From Nitrososphaera sp. UBA210 (GTDB lineage: Archaea; Thermoproteota; Nitrososphaeria; Nitrososphaerales; Nitrososphaeraceae): a stretch of 23,193 bases of DNA. The translations under genes were made by a program, and so were the position numbers. The stretch covers positions 1 through 23,193 of the forward strand of contig DADA01000105.1 of NCBI GenBank assembly GCA_002494895.1. The letters are read 5' to 3'. Position 1 is the first letter of the stretch; the number at the start of each line of letters is the position of its first letter. Under the pieces are notes generated by a model that saw only the letters and a program-made list of their open reading frames with translations, searched no databases and had not been told where the DNA came from. This document shows positions 14,528-21,582 of the stretch, in pieces.

Positions 14528-14941
14528 ATGAGGGTAGACCATATCGCGATAGCAGTCAAGAGTGTGCAGGAGGCTCTGAAAAACTACCAAAAAATCCTCA
14601 ATATCGACGAGGTAGAGATGGAAGACGTTCCCAGCGAAAAGGTGAAGGTTGCGATGCTCATGCTCGAAGACACCAGGCTGGAGCTCATGGAGCCAACCTC
14701 GCCTGACAGCCCGATCTCTAGGTTTCTGCAAGAACGCGGCGAAGGGATCCACCACATAGCTATAACCGCCGACGATATCGAAAAAGACGTGGCGAGAGCG
14801 TCGTCTAACGGGATGAGGATGCTGGGTGACCTTCGGACCGGATCGTATGGACGCAGGATCACTTTCATCCATCCAAAGTCGCTCAACGGCGTGCTTACCG
14901 AATTCTGCGAAGCGGCGCCAGAAAACGGCAAAGAAGAATAA
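14528..14941 (+). CDS. mce: Methylmalonyl-CoA epimerase
   Basis: From ATG 14528 this encodes 137 residues of the vicinal-oxygen-chelate fold, in two beta-alpha-beta-beta-beta halves. It begins MRVDHIAIAV with metal ligand His5, has LELMEP (acidic ligand near Glu52), GEGIHHIAIT with His76, and LTEFCE with Glu125: the expected four-ligand set. It interconverts (S)- and (R)-methylmalonyl-CoA in the cytoplasm. In ammonia-oxidising archaea this step belongs to the 3-hydroxypropionate/4-hydroxybutyrate carbon fixation cycle, ahead of methylmalonyl-CoA mutase, which is not in this window. A TTG 12 nt upstream in frame is a less likely start because homologues begin at the MRVDHIAI motif. The asparagine-synthase-like gene follows closely on the same strand. 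Confidence 0.93.
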   Translation: MRVDHIAIAVKSVQEALKNYQKILNIDEVEMEDVPSEKVKVAMLMLEDTRLELMEPTSPDSPISRFLQERGEGIHHIAITADDIEKDVARASSNGMRMLGDLRTGSYGRRITFIHPKSLNGVLTEFCEAAPENGKEE

Positions 14942-14966
14942 CCACGAGGCAGTCAGATCTCTCATA

Positions 14967-15926
14967 TTGCCATCCCATTGCGCCGAGCTCCACGATATGC
15001 TGGCTCGAAGCGTGGAGCGAAATCGTGCCGACGCGGTCCTTTTGTCGGGCGGACTTGATAGCAGCATATTGGCGTCTATGGTTCAGCCAAGCTACTCTGT
15101 GACTTCGGCTCTTGTTGCTGACGCGCCAGACCTCGTCTTTGCAAGACAGGTCGCAAAAAAATACCGCACAAAGCACGCAGAGGCCATATTCAATCATGAA
15201 AGAATGCTAGAGCTCGTCGAATCTGTTGTGCAGATCTTGAAGACGTTTGACCCCATAGAGATCCGAAACTCTGTAGTCGCACTTGCGGGAATTGTTCAGG
15301 CAAAGTCGGACGGCTATTCTGCTATCATGACAGGAGATGGAGGCGATGAGCTTTTTGCTGGCTACAACTACCTCTCAAAATATCATGATGACTTTGAAAG
15401 GCTCGACAGAGAGCTGCGCCGCCTCTGGCATGTGATGCATTTTTCATCACTAAAGATAGGAGAGAACTTGGGCATCGAGGTGAAGACGCCGTATCTCGAT
15501 CCCGAGTTCATGTCATACGCTATGTCGATGACAGTCGAGCATAAAGTTGGAGAACGCGACGGTAGGAAATGGGGCAAGTTCATCCTGCGACAGTGCTTTG
15601 AAGCAGAGCTTGGAAGTATGATAGCGTGGAGGCCCAAGCTTGCACAGGAGCAGGGGGCTGGAACTGACAGGTTCGGAGAATATATCGACGGCAAAATAGA
15701 TGACTTGACTTTTGCAAACAGGGCGAGAACGGCCCAAGCGGAAGGAGTCAGGCTTAGGAACAAAGAGCACTTGCACTATTATGGGCTCTTCAGGAGCTGT
15801 TTCGCGCCACCGGGGGAAGATGACTGTGAATCCAGGTGTCCGGACTGCCGCGGCTGCATCGAACCGGACAGAAGATACTGCAGGATTTGCGGCGCGTTTC
15901 CTGTCAGGCCGACGAGATCGCTATGA
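14967..15926 (+). CDS. Asparagine-synthase-like ATP-pyrophosphatase with C-terminal zinc ribbon
   Basis: From TTG 14967 this encodes 319 residues. The PP-loop AVLLSGGLDSSILASM lies near residue 30 and is followed by TGDGGDELFAGYNYL and VKTPYLDPEFMSYAMSM, the synthetase motifs of asparagine synthase B. The N-terminal glutaminase domain of the usual enzyme is absent, so any amide nitrogen would have to come from free ammonia or another protein. The C-terminus adds a ribbon with CPDCRGC and YCRIC knuckles, not part of standard AsnB. The substrate may differ from aspartate. The start is uncertain: the open frame extends back into the epimerase gene, and TTG 14967 (25 nt after that stop) and ATG 14997 are the plausible choices. 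It overlaps the convergent YHS gene by 6 bp. Confidence 0.85.
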   Translation: MPSHCAELHDMLARSVERNRADAVLLSGGLDSSILASMVQPSYSVTSALVADAPDLVFARQVAKKYRTKHAEAIFNHERMLELVESVVQILKTFDPIEIRNSVVALAGIVQAKSDGYSAIMTGDGGDELFAGYNYLSKYHDDFERLDRELRRLWHVMHFSSLKIGENLGIEVKTPYLDPEFMSYAMSMTVEHKVGERDGRKWGKFILRQCFEAELGSMIAWRPKLAQEQGAGTDRFGEYIDGKIDDLTFANRARTAQAEGVRLRNKEHLHYYGLFRSCFAPPGEDDCESRCPDCRGCIEPDRRYCRICGAFPVRPTRSL

Positions 15927-16058
15927 ATACTTGCCGGGCTTTTTTTTAAAGATCCGCTTGCAGCCTTCGCAGCAGAAATAGTAGGTCATGCCGTGGTGTT
16001 CGTGGCTCACCGCAAGTTCCTGATCCATCTCTATGCCGCATACTGGATCTACAGGCAT
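15921..16058 (-). CDS. YHS-domain protein (45 residues)
   Basis: From ATG 16058 this encodes 45 residues: MPVDPVCGIEMD, then YYFCCEGCKRIFKKKPGKY. This is a complete YHS metal-binding domain with Cys in DPVCG and a CCxxC, as found alone or fused to copper-transport and oxygenase proteins. It probably binds a transition metal such as copper, which fits a copper-dependent ammonia oxidiser. The start is fixed by the conserved opening and by a TATA box (16084-16093) about 30 nt upstream; longer upstream readings add unrelated residues across the promoter. It is divergent from the ABC operon and could share its operator-like palindrome. Confidence 0.87.
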   Translation of the reverse strand: MPVDPVCGIEMDQELAVSHEHHGMTYYFCCEGCKRIFKKKPGKYS

Positions 16059-16083
16059 GATGAGCGTTGAACGTGAGAGATGC

Positions 16084-16093
16084 GTATTTATTG
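16084..16093 (-). promoter_or_regulatory. TATA box of the YHS gene
   Basis: The minus strand reads AATAAATACG, about 27-30 nt before ATG 16058, consistent with a leaderless transcript. Confidence 0.65.
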
Positions 16094-16117
16094 TTATGCT
16101 ATTTGACGGTAGCAAAA

Positions 16118-16137
16118 AACTGACTGACCAGTCAGTT
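16118..16137. promoter_or_regulatory. Operator-like palindrome between YHS and ABC genes
   Basis: Two perfect 9-bp arms, AACTGACTG and CAGTCAGTT, are separated by AC. The palindrome abuts and slightly overlaps the TATA box of the ABC operon (TTATATTTATT, from 16136). A dimeric repressor, possibly TetR-like given the TGACTGACCAGTCA core, would block promoter recognition when bound there. No such regulator gene is in the window. Confidence 0.65.
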
Positions 16138-16146
16138 ATATTTATT
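16136..16146 (+). promoter_or_regulatory. TATA box of the ABC export operon
   Basis: TTATATTTATT is centred about 31 nt before ATG 16173, so the leader is at most a few bases. Its left end is shared with the 20-bp palindrome. Confidence 0.65.
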
Positions 16147-16172
16147 AGGTACCCGTTACTTTCTATAGGCAA

Positions 16173-16913
16173 ATGTCACGAAAAAACATATCCAGGATGA
16201 ACGACTCTGGTGACATGAGAGACGATTCGGTCGTCATGAAAGTTGACAACATTACAAAGGTGTTCGAGTCCGCGGCCGGAGAGGTCGCGGCGCTCCAGGG
16301 CGTCAGCCTTTCGATAAGGAAAGGCGAATTCGTCGCCATAGTGGGCCCGTCTGGAAGCGGCAAGTCCACCCTGCTCAACATCATCGGGGCACTTGACAGG
16401 CCAACTTCAGGCAAGGTCTTTATCAGAGGCGTGGACATTTTTACTCTGAGCGACTCTGAACTTGCGACGATGCGGAACTATCTTATTGGATTTATCTTCC
16501 AGTCATATAACCTGATAAACAGAACGACGGTGCAGAAAAATGTGGAGCTCCCTACTATTCTTTCCGGAATGGATCACGCGGAGAGGTCCAGGAGGGCAAG
16601 AAAAATTCTCGAAGTGCTGGGCATAAGCGAAAAGGCCGGCTTTAAGCCGTCAAGCCTTAGCGGTGGGCAGCAGCAGAGGGTCGCGATAGCCCGGGCGCTG
16701 ATGAACGACCCGGCGATAATCCTTGCCGACGAGCCGACCGGCAACCTGGACACAAAGACAGGTCAGGAGGTCTTTAACCTGCTAAGGATGCTGTCAAGCA
16801 AGTTCAGGCGCACAATAATAATGGTGACGCACAATCCAGAACTTGCAGAGGCATCCGACAGGGCGATATTCATCAGGGACGGCATGGTCGAGAAGGAGGT
16901 CGCCTATCGATGA
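16173..16913 (+). CDS. ABC transporter ATP-binding protein (MacB/LolD type)
   Basis: This 246-residue ATPase has all motifs: Walker A GPSGSGKST (58-66), Q-loop Gln110 (FIFQSYNLI), signature LSGGQQQRV (162-170), Walker B IILADE (182-187) followed by PTGNLD, and switch His220 (MVTH). The PTGNLD sequence and the FQSYNLI Q-loop are typical of the MacB/LolD/FtsE group that works with FtsX-type permeases in extrusion or surface-protein handling instead of solute uptake. It is the first gene of a three-gene operon; its last 4 nt overlap the next start. An operator-like palindrome touches its promoter, suggesting inducible expression. Met9 and Met15 are weaker start alternatives. Confidence 0.95.
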   Translation: MSRKNISRMNDSGDMRDDSVVMKVDNITKVFESAAGEVAALQGVSLSIRKGEFVAIVGPSGSGKSTLLNIIGALDRPTSGKVFIRGVDIFTLSDSELATMRNYLIGFIFQSYNLINRTTVQKNVELPTILSGMDHAERSRRARKILEVLGISEKAGFKPSSLSGGQQQRVAIARALMNDPAIILADEPTGNLDTKTGQEVFNLLRMLSSKFRRTIIMVTHNPELAEASDRAIFIRDGMVEKEVAYR

Positions 16914-18346
16914 TGCACAAAGGAATAGCAGCACTTGCCTTTGCAGGCTTTGTCTCTCTGTCAATTCTCATATCGGGCCAGCCGCTGCTCGCCTCCTATG
17001 CACAGGAATCATGCCCTGACTGCGACAAGGATCAGATAATCGAATCCCTGTATAACGGACCGGTCTATCTTGATTCATTCTGGACGACCTTTGATTCTAG
17101 CTCGACAGACCAGGAAGTCATCGCTGCGAGAACTGAAGTAGAGGTCGGACCTGGAGACGGCGCTTCCACGCTAGCTGTCGTGCTGGTAAACAGGGGGCCC
17201 TCCGATATTTCAGGAGTCGTTGGTTACCTTTCCCTCCCCGAAGGTTTCAAGGCGACGGGCAGGCCCACCGGCGCTCAAGCCGACGCGGCGTTTAACCAAG
17301 TAGCTACTGTCGGGACGCCATTTGTCCTGCTATTTGACGTGGACGTTCTAGAGAACGCGTCTGTCAGGGAATACTCTACCAGCCTCAGGGTGGAATATTC
17401 CAGGTTCTTTGAGACAGGCGCGCCGAGGGTCAAGGACCTCGCCGTTCCATTCAGGATAACCGGAGAGCCGACCCTGACAGTAAATAGATCGTCTGTAGAT
17501 TCCGGCAACCAAATAGCAGCCGGCCGGATCGAAGAGTACGCTTTTGACGTTGCAAACGAGGGGACGGCTCCTGTAACAAACGTGGTGATAACTGTGGTAT
17601 CTCCTTCGGAATCTCTGGAAATCCTGGGCGACTCGAAGTGGACCATCCAGAGGATTGAAGAGGATTCCAAAGTCACCCTGTCCACGCGTATCTTTGCCGC
17701 AAGACCCCTGATTGGAAATCCGGCATCGTTTGACGTGACGATCGACTATTCTTCAAACGGTATTTCTAGCAGCGAGACCTTCAAGCTTGGCACGTACGTC
17801 GCGGGCGAAATAAGCATCAAGGCGTACGAAATCGAAGTCAATGACATCGGCGGAATTCCTAATGTTGTTGGGAACCTCCTGAACGAGGGCAACACCGTTG
17901 CACTCTTTACCACTATTGAGCTGGTTGATGCCGGTAACCTTGTGACAGACCTTCCACCCCAGCAGTATCTGGGCGACCTGGAAGAAAACTCGCCGCTGCC
18001 CTTCAGCATCCCTGTTGATGTCGGCGCCGGGGCTGGGACGTACCCCGTGTCGCTTCGGGTGACATACAAGGACAACCTCCGCGAAGTGCATACCCTTGAC
18101 ATCGATTCCGAAGTCAACTTTGTTCCGGTGCTGACAACGGATGAATCAGCCGCAGCGCCGGGCTTGGAAATGGCGATCCCTATTGTCATTGGAATAGTGG
18201 CGGTTGCGGTAGTGGCCGTGGTTCTGATAAGAAGGAGGCAGAAGAGCGCCCTCAGGCGAACGATAACAGCGGGTAAGCAGGACGACATCGAGTCTCTACT
18301 TGACAGCCAGCAGCGGATCGAGAAAAGAACCGACGATCGCAAATGA
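16910..18346 (+). CDS. Secreted, C-terminally anchored protein of the ABC operon (CARDB/S-layer-like)
   Basis: The 478 residues have a signal peptide (1 to about 31, ending SYAQ), a large extracellular part rich in beta strands, and a C-terminal membrane helix (about 429-450) followed by RRRQ and a 25-residue cytoplasmic tail. The extracellular part contains repeated immunoglobulin-like segments (such as YAFDVANEGTAPVTNVVITV and GNLLNEGNTVALFTTIELV) of the type seen in CARDB or COG1361 S-layer-associated proteins. CPDC near the mature N-terminus may form a disulfide. It sits between ATPase and permease genes with 4-nt overlaps on both sides, so it is made with them and is probably the extracytoplasmic partner of the transporter, like the adaptor in bacterial MacA-MacB, though not homologous. 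Confidence 0.85.
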   Translation: MMHKGIAALAFAGFVSLSILISGQPLLASYAQESCPDCDKDQIIESLYNGPVYLDSFWTTFDSSSTDQEVIAARTEVEVGPGDGASTLAVVLVNRGPSDISGVVGYLSLPEGFKATGRPTGAQADAAFNQVATVGTPFVLLFDVDVLENASVREYSTSLRVEYSRFFETGAPRVKDLAVPFRITGEPTLTVNRSSVDSGNQIAAGRIEEYAFDVANEGTAPVTNVVITVVSPSESLEILGDSKWTIQRIEEDSKVTLSTRIFAARPLIGNPASFDVTIDYSSNGISSSETFKLGTYVAGEISIKAYEIEVNDIGGIPNVVGNLLNEGNTVALFTTIELVDAGNLVTDLPPQQYLGDLEENSPLPFSIPVDVGAGAGTYPVSLRVTYKDNLREVHTLDIDSEVNFVPVLTTDESAAAPGLEMAIPIVIGIVAVAVVAVVLIRRRQKSALRRTITAGKQDDIESLLDSQQRIEKRTDDRK

Positions 18347-19590
18347 ACATAGCACAGATCTTTTCCCTTTCATTTGATGCCCTGAGGGAGAGAAAGACAA
18401 GATCGGCACTCACTGTGCTCATGGTCGTGGTGGGTTCCAGTCTGATGGTGGCGCTGAACGGACTTGGGGCAGGCTTTGGCGCATTCATTGACGAACAGTT
18501 CAGCCAGCTGGCGCCTAACATTATCTTTGTTACAAGCGCACAGGCCGAGAACTCTGGTCCTTTTGGAGGCGGCCCTCCGCCAGCTCCCAAGATCACGCTT
18601 AACGAAGCGGTGGTCAGCCGGCTGAGATCTCTGCCGTTTGTGGACGAGGTGATCCCGTCGTACCAGGCGCAGATAACGCTTGAATCAAGGGGCAAGTCGA
18701 GGGACACGACAGTGTTTTCGATCGACCCGCAAAAGCTCTACGTCATCGCGCCCACCGTGGAATTGGTCGAAGGTTCGTCTATCAGGCAGAACGACCCGTC
18801 CGCGATTGTCCTTTCTGACAGTGTTGCCAACCCTCCGGGAGAAGACGCTCCGTTCGCGGTGATAGGCCAGACATTGCGCGCGAAATACTCGTTCGTGGAC
18901 GCGGACACTGGCAAGCAGGAGGAGAATTCAAAGAGCTTTGTCGTGAGCGCCATAATGGAGCCCACGGGGAATCCAACTATCGATAACTCTGTAATATTCA
19001 ACAGGATAGCCGGCAACGCGCTTTTGGAGAAAGCCAACAAGTACGACTCGCTTCTTGTCGCGGCCGAGTCCGGGAATCACGTGGAAATAGTGGAGGAAGA
19101 GATTAGAGATCTTTATGGAAACGACATAGGGGTCACGACTGCCGCGGCGATCCTCGAAACCATTCAGGAATTCACCACGGGCTTTACGTCTTTTATTCTT
19201 AGCATCGCCCTGGTGGCGCTCTTGGTGGGAGGCGTCGGCATCATCACCACTCTATACACGTCTGTGATGGAGCGGATCAGAGAAATAGGCACCATGAAAG
19301 CCATAGGCGCTCAGAGCAGCTTTGTCCTTGCACTGTTCCTGTCCGAGGCAATGATTATCGGGGTATTTGGTGCTACTCTTGGTCTGGCTCTTGGAGCTGC
19401 GGGAGGCTACATCCTCGTCGCGGGTTTCGCATCTCAGGACCCAGGTTCGTCCGGGCTTGCGCCGGTCTATCGGCCGGCAGACCTGGCTCAGGTGTGGGGA
19501 CTTTCAGTCGGGCTCTCAATGATAGCTGGACTTTACCCAGCATGGAAGGCTTCGAGACTCCCGCCGATAGTTGCGTTAAGAAGAGAATAG
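18343..19590 (+). CDS. MacB/FtsX-family ABC permease
   Basis: The 415 residues follow the MacB plan: a first membrane helix (about 20-42) after the conserved FDALRERKTRSALTVLMVVVG, a large extracytoplasmic domain (about 45-275), and three C-terminal helices (about 280-305, 328-358, 385-403). GVGIITTLYTSVMERIREIG and the following TMKAIGAQ form the coupling region to the ATPase, and the end PAWKASRLPPIVALR is typical. This class transmits ATPase movement across the membrane without carrying solute through it. It is the last gene of the operon and overlaps the preceding gene by 4 nt. The substrate is unknown; export of a toxic compound or handling of envelope components are both possible. Confidence 0.94.
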   Translation: MNIAQIFSLSFDALRERKTRSALTVLMVVVGSSLMVALNGLGAGFGAFIDEQFSQLAPNIIFVTSAQAENSGPFGGGPPPAPKITLNEAVVSRLRSLPFVDEVIPSYQAQITLESRGKSRDTTVFSIDPQKLYVIAPTVELVEGSSIRQNDPSAIVLSDSVANPPGEDAPFAVIGQTLRAKYSFVDADTGKQEENSKSFVVSAIMEPTGNPTIDNSVIFNRIAGNALLEKANKYDSLLVAAESGNHVEIVEEEIRDLYGNDIGVTTAAAILETIQEFTTGFTSFILSIALVALLVGGVGIITTLYTSVMERIREIGTMKAIGAQSSFVLALFLSEAMIIGVFGATLGLALGAAGGYILVAGFASQDPGSSGLAPVYRPADLAQVWGLSVGLSMIAGLYPAWKASRLPPIVALRRE

Positions 19591-19731
19591 GCCGGTGGCG
19601 GGGGTATTCAACGCCTAGTCTTCATTCATTCGCGAAGCCATGCACAGTTCTTAATAGAGTCGAGTGACTGCAGAAACTCTGGTTGTTTAAGAATCGCACC
19701 GTCGAAATCTCATGTCGGCTAGAATGCTAGA

Positions 19732-19772
19732 TGAAAAAAGAGAAAAAAAGGGAGTCTGGTTCTGACCAGACT
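19732..19772 (-). terminator. Terminator of amoC
   Basis: Read on the minus strand after the amoC stop, perfect 8-bp arms AGTCTGGT/ACCAGACT (19753-19772) with a 4-base loop are followed by CCCTTTTTTTCTCTTTTTT. A second small stem (ATCCCGT/ACGGGAT, 19780-19795) overlaps the stop codon. This is the strongest terminator in the window, fitting a highly expressed gene. Confidence 0.8.
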
Positions 19773-19786
19773 AGTCGAAATCCCGT

Positions 19787-20350
19787 TTACGGGATGGACC
19801 TGCTGTAAAGCTTGCCTTCTAGTGCTAGCTTGTACATCTCGGCCACGTATGGGTTCTTTGCTGGCGTTTCTGCACCCAGTTCTACCAGCCTGGCGTACAC
19901 TCTGACCACGTAGGCCAGAGCACCCATGAATGCCACGACGACACCCATGTTAAACATCCAGTGGTTAGGAACTGCAAAGATTTCTTCGACGAACCAGAAG
20001 TGCCACATCTCGTTTACACCGATTGTGAACATCGTGGCCAAGTAGCCAATGATGGTGATCTTTAGACCGGTGTTCATCGAGTTGCTTGGACCCCTAAGGA
20101 TTGGTACTCTTCTGTCGTACATTGCGACAAAACCCCAACCCAGTGGGAGAGCCACGAAGTGGCTGTATAGCCACCAGTGAGCTGGCGTAAATGCACTGTC
20201 TCTGATTGCTGTCTGGTGCAGTGAGCCGTCGACAAAGTTGTCGACTTCTACTGAGGCAGCGATTGAACCCAGCATGATGACCATGATGTAGATTTTCTTT
20301 AGTCTCTGAATTTCGACTTCCTTTGGTATCAGTGCTGGCATCTGTGCCAT
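19787..20350 (-). CDS. amoC: Ammonia monooxygenase subunit C
   Basis: This 187-residue membrane protein matches archaeal AmoC over its full length, starting MAQMPALIPKEVEIQRLKKI. About five or six helices are predicted. The metal-site pattern Asp-x3-His-x12-His is present as Asp41, His45 and His58 in VDGSLHQTAIRDSAFTPAHWW, corresponding to the copper site of PmoC/AmoC. AmoC is part of the membrane complex that oxidises ammonia to hydroxylamine, the first energy step of these organisms. Here it stands alone: no amoA, amoB or amoX is adjacent, which fits the multiple dispersed amoC copies known in Nitrososphaera. It has its own TATA box about 27 nt upstream, a strong terminator and an unusually structured upstream region. 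Confidence 0.98.
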   Translation of the reverse strand: MAQMPALIPKEVEIQRLKKIYIMVIMLGSIAASVEVDNFVDGSLHQTAIRDSAFTPAHWWLYSHFVALPLGWGFVAMYDRRVPILRGPSNSMNTGLKITIIGYLATMFTIGVNEMWHFWFVEEIFAVPNHWMFNMGVVVAFMGALAYVVRVYARLVELGAETPAKNPYVAEMYKLALEGKLYSRSIP

Positions 20351-20370
20351 AGGTATCCTAGGTCGAGTAC

Positions 20371-20380
20371 CAGTATATTA
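20371..20380 (-). promoter_or_regulatory. TATA box of amoC
   Basis: The minus strand reads TAATATACTG, centred 26-27 nt ahead of ATG 20350, so amoC mRNA is probably leaderless or nearly so. Confidence 0.7.
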
Positions 20381-20485
20381 ACATGCACTTCAGAATAGAA
20401 TGAAATATGTGCTAGAAATACTCTATAATGTCGTGTTTTGCTGATAAAAATGCTGAGGCGTGTAGCATAACACATAGAAATTATA

Positions 20486-20505
20486 TCTGCTATGCCATAA
20501 GCAGA
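20486..20505. repeat. Dyad TCTGCT/AGCAGA upstream of amoC
   Basis: Arms of 6 bp (20486-20491 and 20500-20505) enclose ATGCCATA, itself nearly symmetrical. It lies immediately next to the 24-bp palindrome and could be a second half-site cluster or a hairpin. Confidence 0.5.
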
Positions 20506-20506
20506 G

Positions 20507-20530
20507 ATGCTAAGCATTAATGCTTAGCAT
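20507..20530. promoter_or_regulatory. 24-bp perfect palindrome upstream of amoC
   Basis: The left half ATGCTAAGCATT is followed directly by its exact reverse complement, giving 12-bp arms with no spacer. It lies about 157-180 bp upstream of the amoC start, within a gene-free 404-bp stretch (20351-20754). Each half contains a smaller ATGCTtAaGCAT-like symmetry. It is probably a binding site for a dimeric or tetrameric regulator; function is inferred. Confidence 0.65.
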
Positions 20531-20560
20531 ATATTCAGGTTGCTCTTGCCTCTCCTATTG

Positions 20561-20593
20561 ATGCACGAATCACTATTAATATTCATCGTGCAT
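20561..20593. repeat. Inverted repeat ATGCACGA/TCGTGCAT
   Basis: Perfect 8-bp arms (20561-20568, 20586-20593) flank a 17-base AT-rich spacer. Binding-site or stem function cannot be told apart from the sequence. It lies between the palindrome and the possible small RNA. Confidence 0.55.
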
Positions 20594-20596
20594 TGT

Positions 20597-20671
20597 AAAA
20601 ATAAGAGGCAGCTCAGTCAAATGCCTTCTCTTCACAAATCAGGATTAACTCTGAATCTTCACTGCTGCCGT
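20597..20671 (-). ncRNA. Possible small RNA upstream of amoC
   Basis: On the minus strand a TATA-like ATAATTAATAA (20693-20703) predicts a transcription start near 20671. The following about 75 nt can fold with a closing stem GGCAGC (20669-20664) with GCTGCC (20612-20607), extended by AGT/ACT after a bulge, and enclose a small UCAG/CUGA hairpin. TCTTATTTTT follows the stem like a terminator. It contains no credible reading frame. This is a prediction from promoter, stem and T-run only. Confidence 0.35.
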
Positions 20672-20754
20672 TTGACATAATGCGTCCCGCATTTATTAAT
20701 TATCTTCAAGCTTATACTGACAAGTCGCCTACGTCCAAGAAATGAGAAATGGAA

Positions 20755-21498
20755 TTATTGTTCAAGGAATGGTTTGTAGCGCTCTACTAGCTCTGAAAGG
20801 GGAAACCTCTTCTTGCCCACTATCTTGATGTCAACTCTGACTTTGTTTCCTTGCACCTCGATTATGTTGTAGCAGTTCTCAAAAAAGCCCCTGAACCGCG
20901 TTGAAGACACTGTTCCTGCGTACGCGATGTCGAGCGTTCCCAGCCTCCAGACCCAAGGTCTGTGTTTGTGGCCGCAGAGTACCAGATCAACTTTTGATTG
21001 AAGGCATGCGCGCAGGCAGTCGCCGGCATCAATGATCACGATCCTGTCAGTCCCGGTGTCAGGGATCCCGATAAGATGATGATGCATTGCGACTATCTTG
21101 ATCTTGTTGGTGTATTTTGCCAGCGTTTTTTCCATCCAGAGGTTCTGACGGTAGCCGACCTCACCCTCATCCCTGTCGGGCCTGGCGGTACCGAGAGTCA
21201 AGATGACAGCGTCAGAAAACTCGTATACCTGCTTTGTCGGAAAGAATTTCTTGAACAGCAGATAGCCGGTATGCCGGTAATCGTGGTTGCCTGCGATTAC
21301 GATGATATTCTGGCATGTGAATTTCTTGAGCTCGGTCCTTGCCCTTTCGAATTGAAAGAGCAGCCCTTCATCGGTCAGGTCGCCCGTGACAAGCAAAGCA
21401 TCGGGGTTGAGCTTGTTGACCTCTTCGACCACCGCGTCAAACGCGGTCTGGACGAAAAGGCTGCCGATGTGAATGTCTGATAACTGTACTATCTGCAA
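20755..21498 (-). CDS. Calcineurin-like metallophosphoesterase
   Basis: From TTG 21498 this encodes 247 residues with the complete binuclear-metal motif set: LSDIHIG (D-x-H), VTGDLTDEG, IAGNHDYRH, a central MHHHLIG and a final LCGHKHRPW. The fold hydrolyses phosphodiesters or phosphomonoesters in the cytoplasm; relatives act on cyclic nucleotides, DNA or lipids, and the substrate here cannot be told. The start is chosen because the TATA box TTATATAA (21524-21531) is centred about 28 nt upstream of the TTG. An in-frame GTG at 21534 lies upstream of that box and would make it coding. It has the same direction as amoC but is separated from it by 404 bp and probably independent. Confidence 0.92.
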   Translation of the reverse strand: MQIVQLSDIHIGSLFVQTAFDAVVEEVNKLNPDALLVTGDLTDEGLLFQFERARTELKKFTCQNIIVIAGNHDYRHTGYLLFKKFFPTKQVYEFSDAVILTLGTARPDRDEGEVGYRQNLWMEKTLAKYTNKIKIVAMHHHLIGIPDTGTDRIVIIDAGDCLRACLQSKVDLVLCGHKHRPWVWRLGTLDIAYAGTVSSTRFRGFFENCYNIIEVQGNKVRVDIKIVGKKRFPLSELVERYKPFLEQ

Positions 21499-21523
21499 AG
21501 CTGGAGTACAAGCACGCGCCGCA

Positions 21524-21531
21524 TTATATAA
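21524..21531 (-). promoter_or_regulatory. TATA box of the phosphoesterase gene
   Basis: TTATATAA, which is self-complementary, is centred 28-30 nt before TTG 21498 on the minus strand, deciding that start. Being symmetrical, it could in principle also fire rightward, but the plus-strand gene at 21583 starts too far away for a leaderless message from it. Confidence 0.7.
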
Positions 21532-21582
21532 CACTGTGCGCCCAAAGCACTAATAACGCCCTCGGCTGATCTTACCTGACGA

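Noticed and set aside
20561..20593. The ATGCACGA inverted repeat as ends of a small mobile element
   Set aside because: The arms are only 8 bp with 17 bp between, without flanking duplications; more like a binding site or stem.
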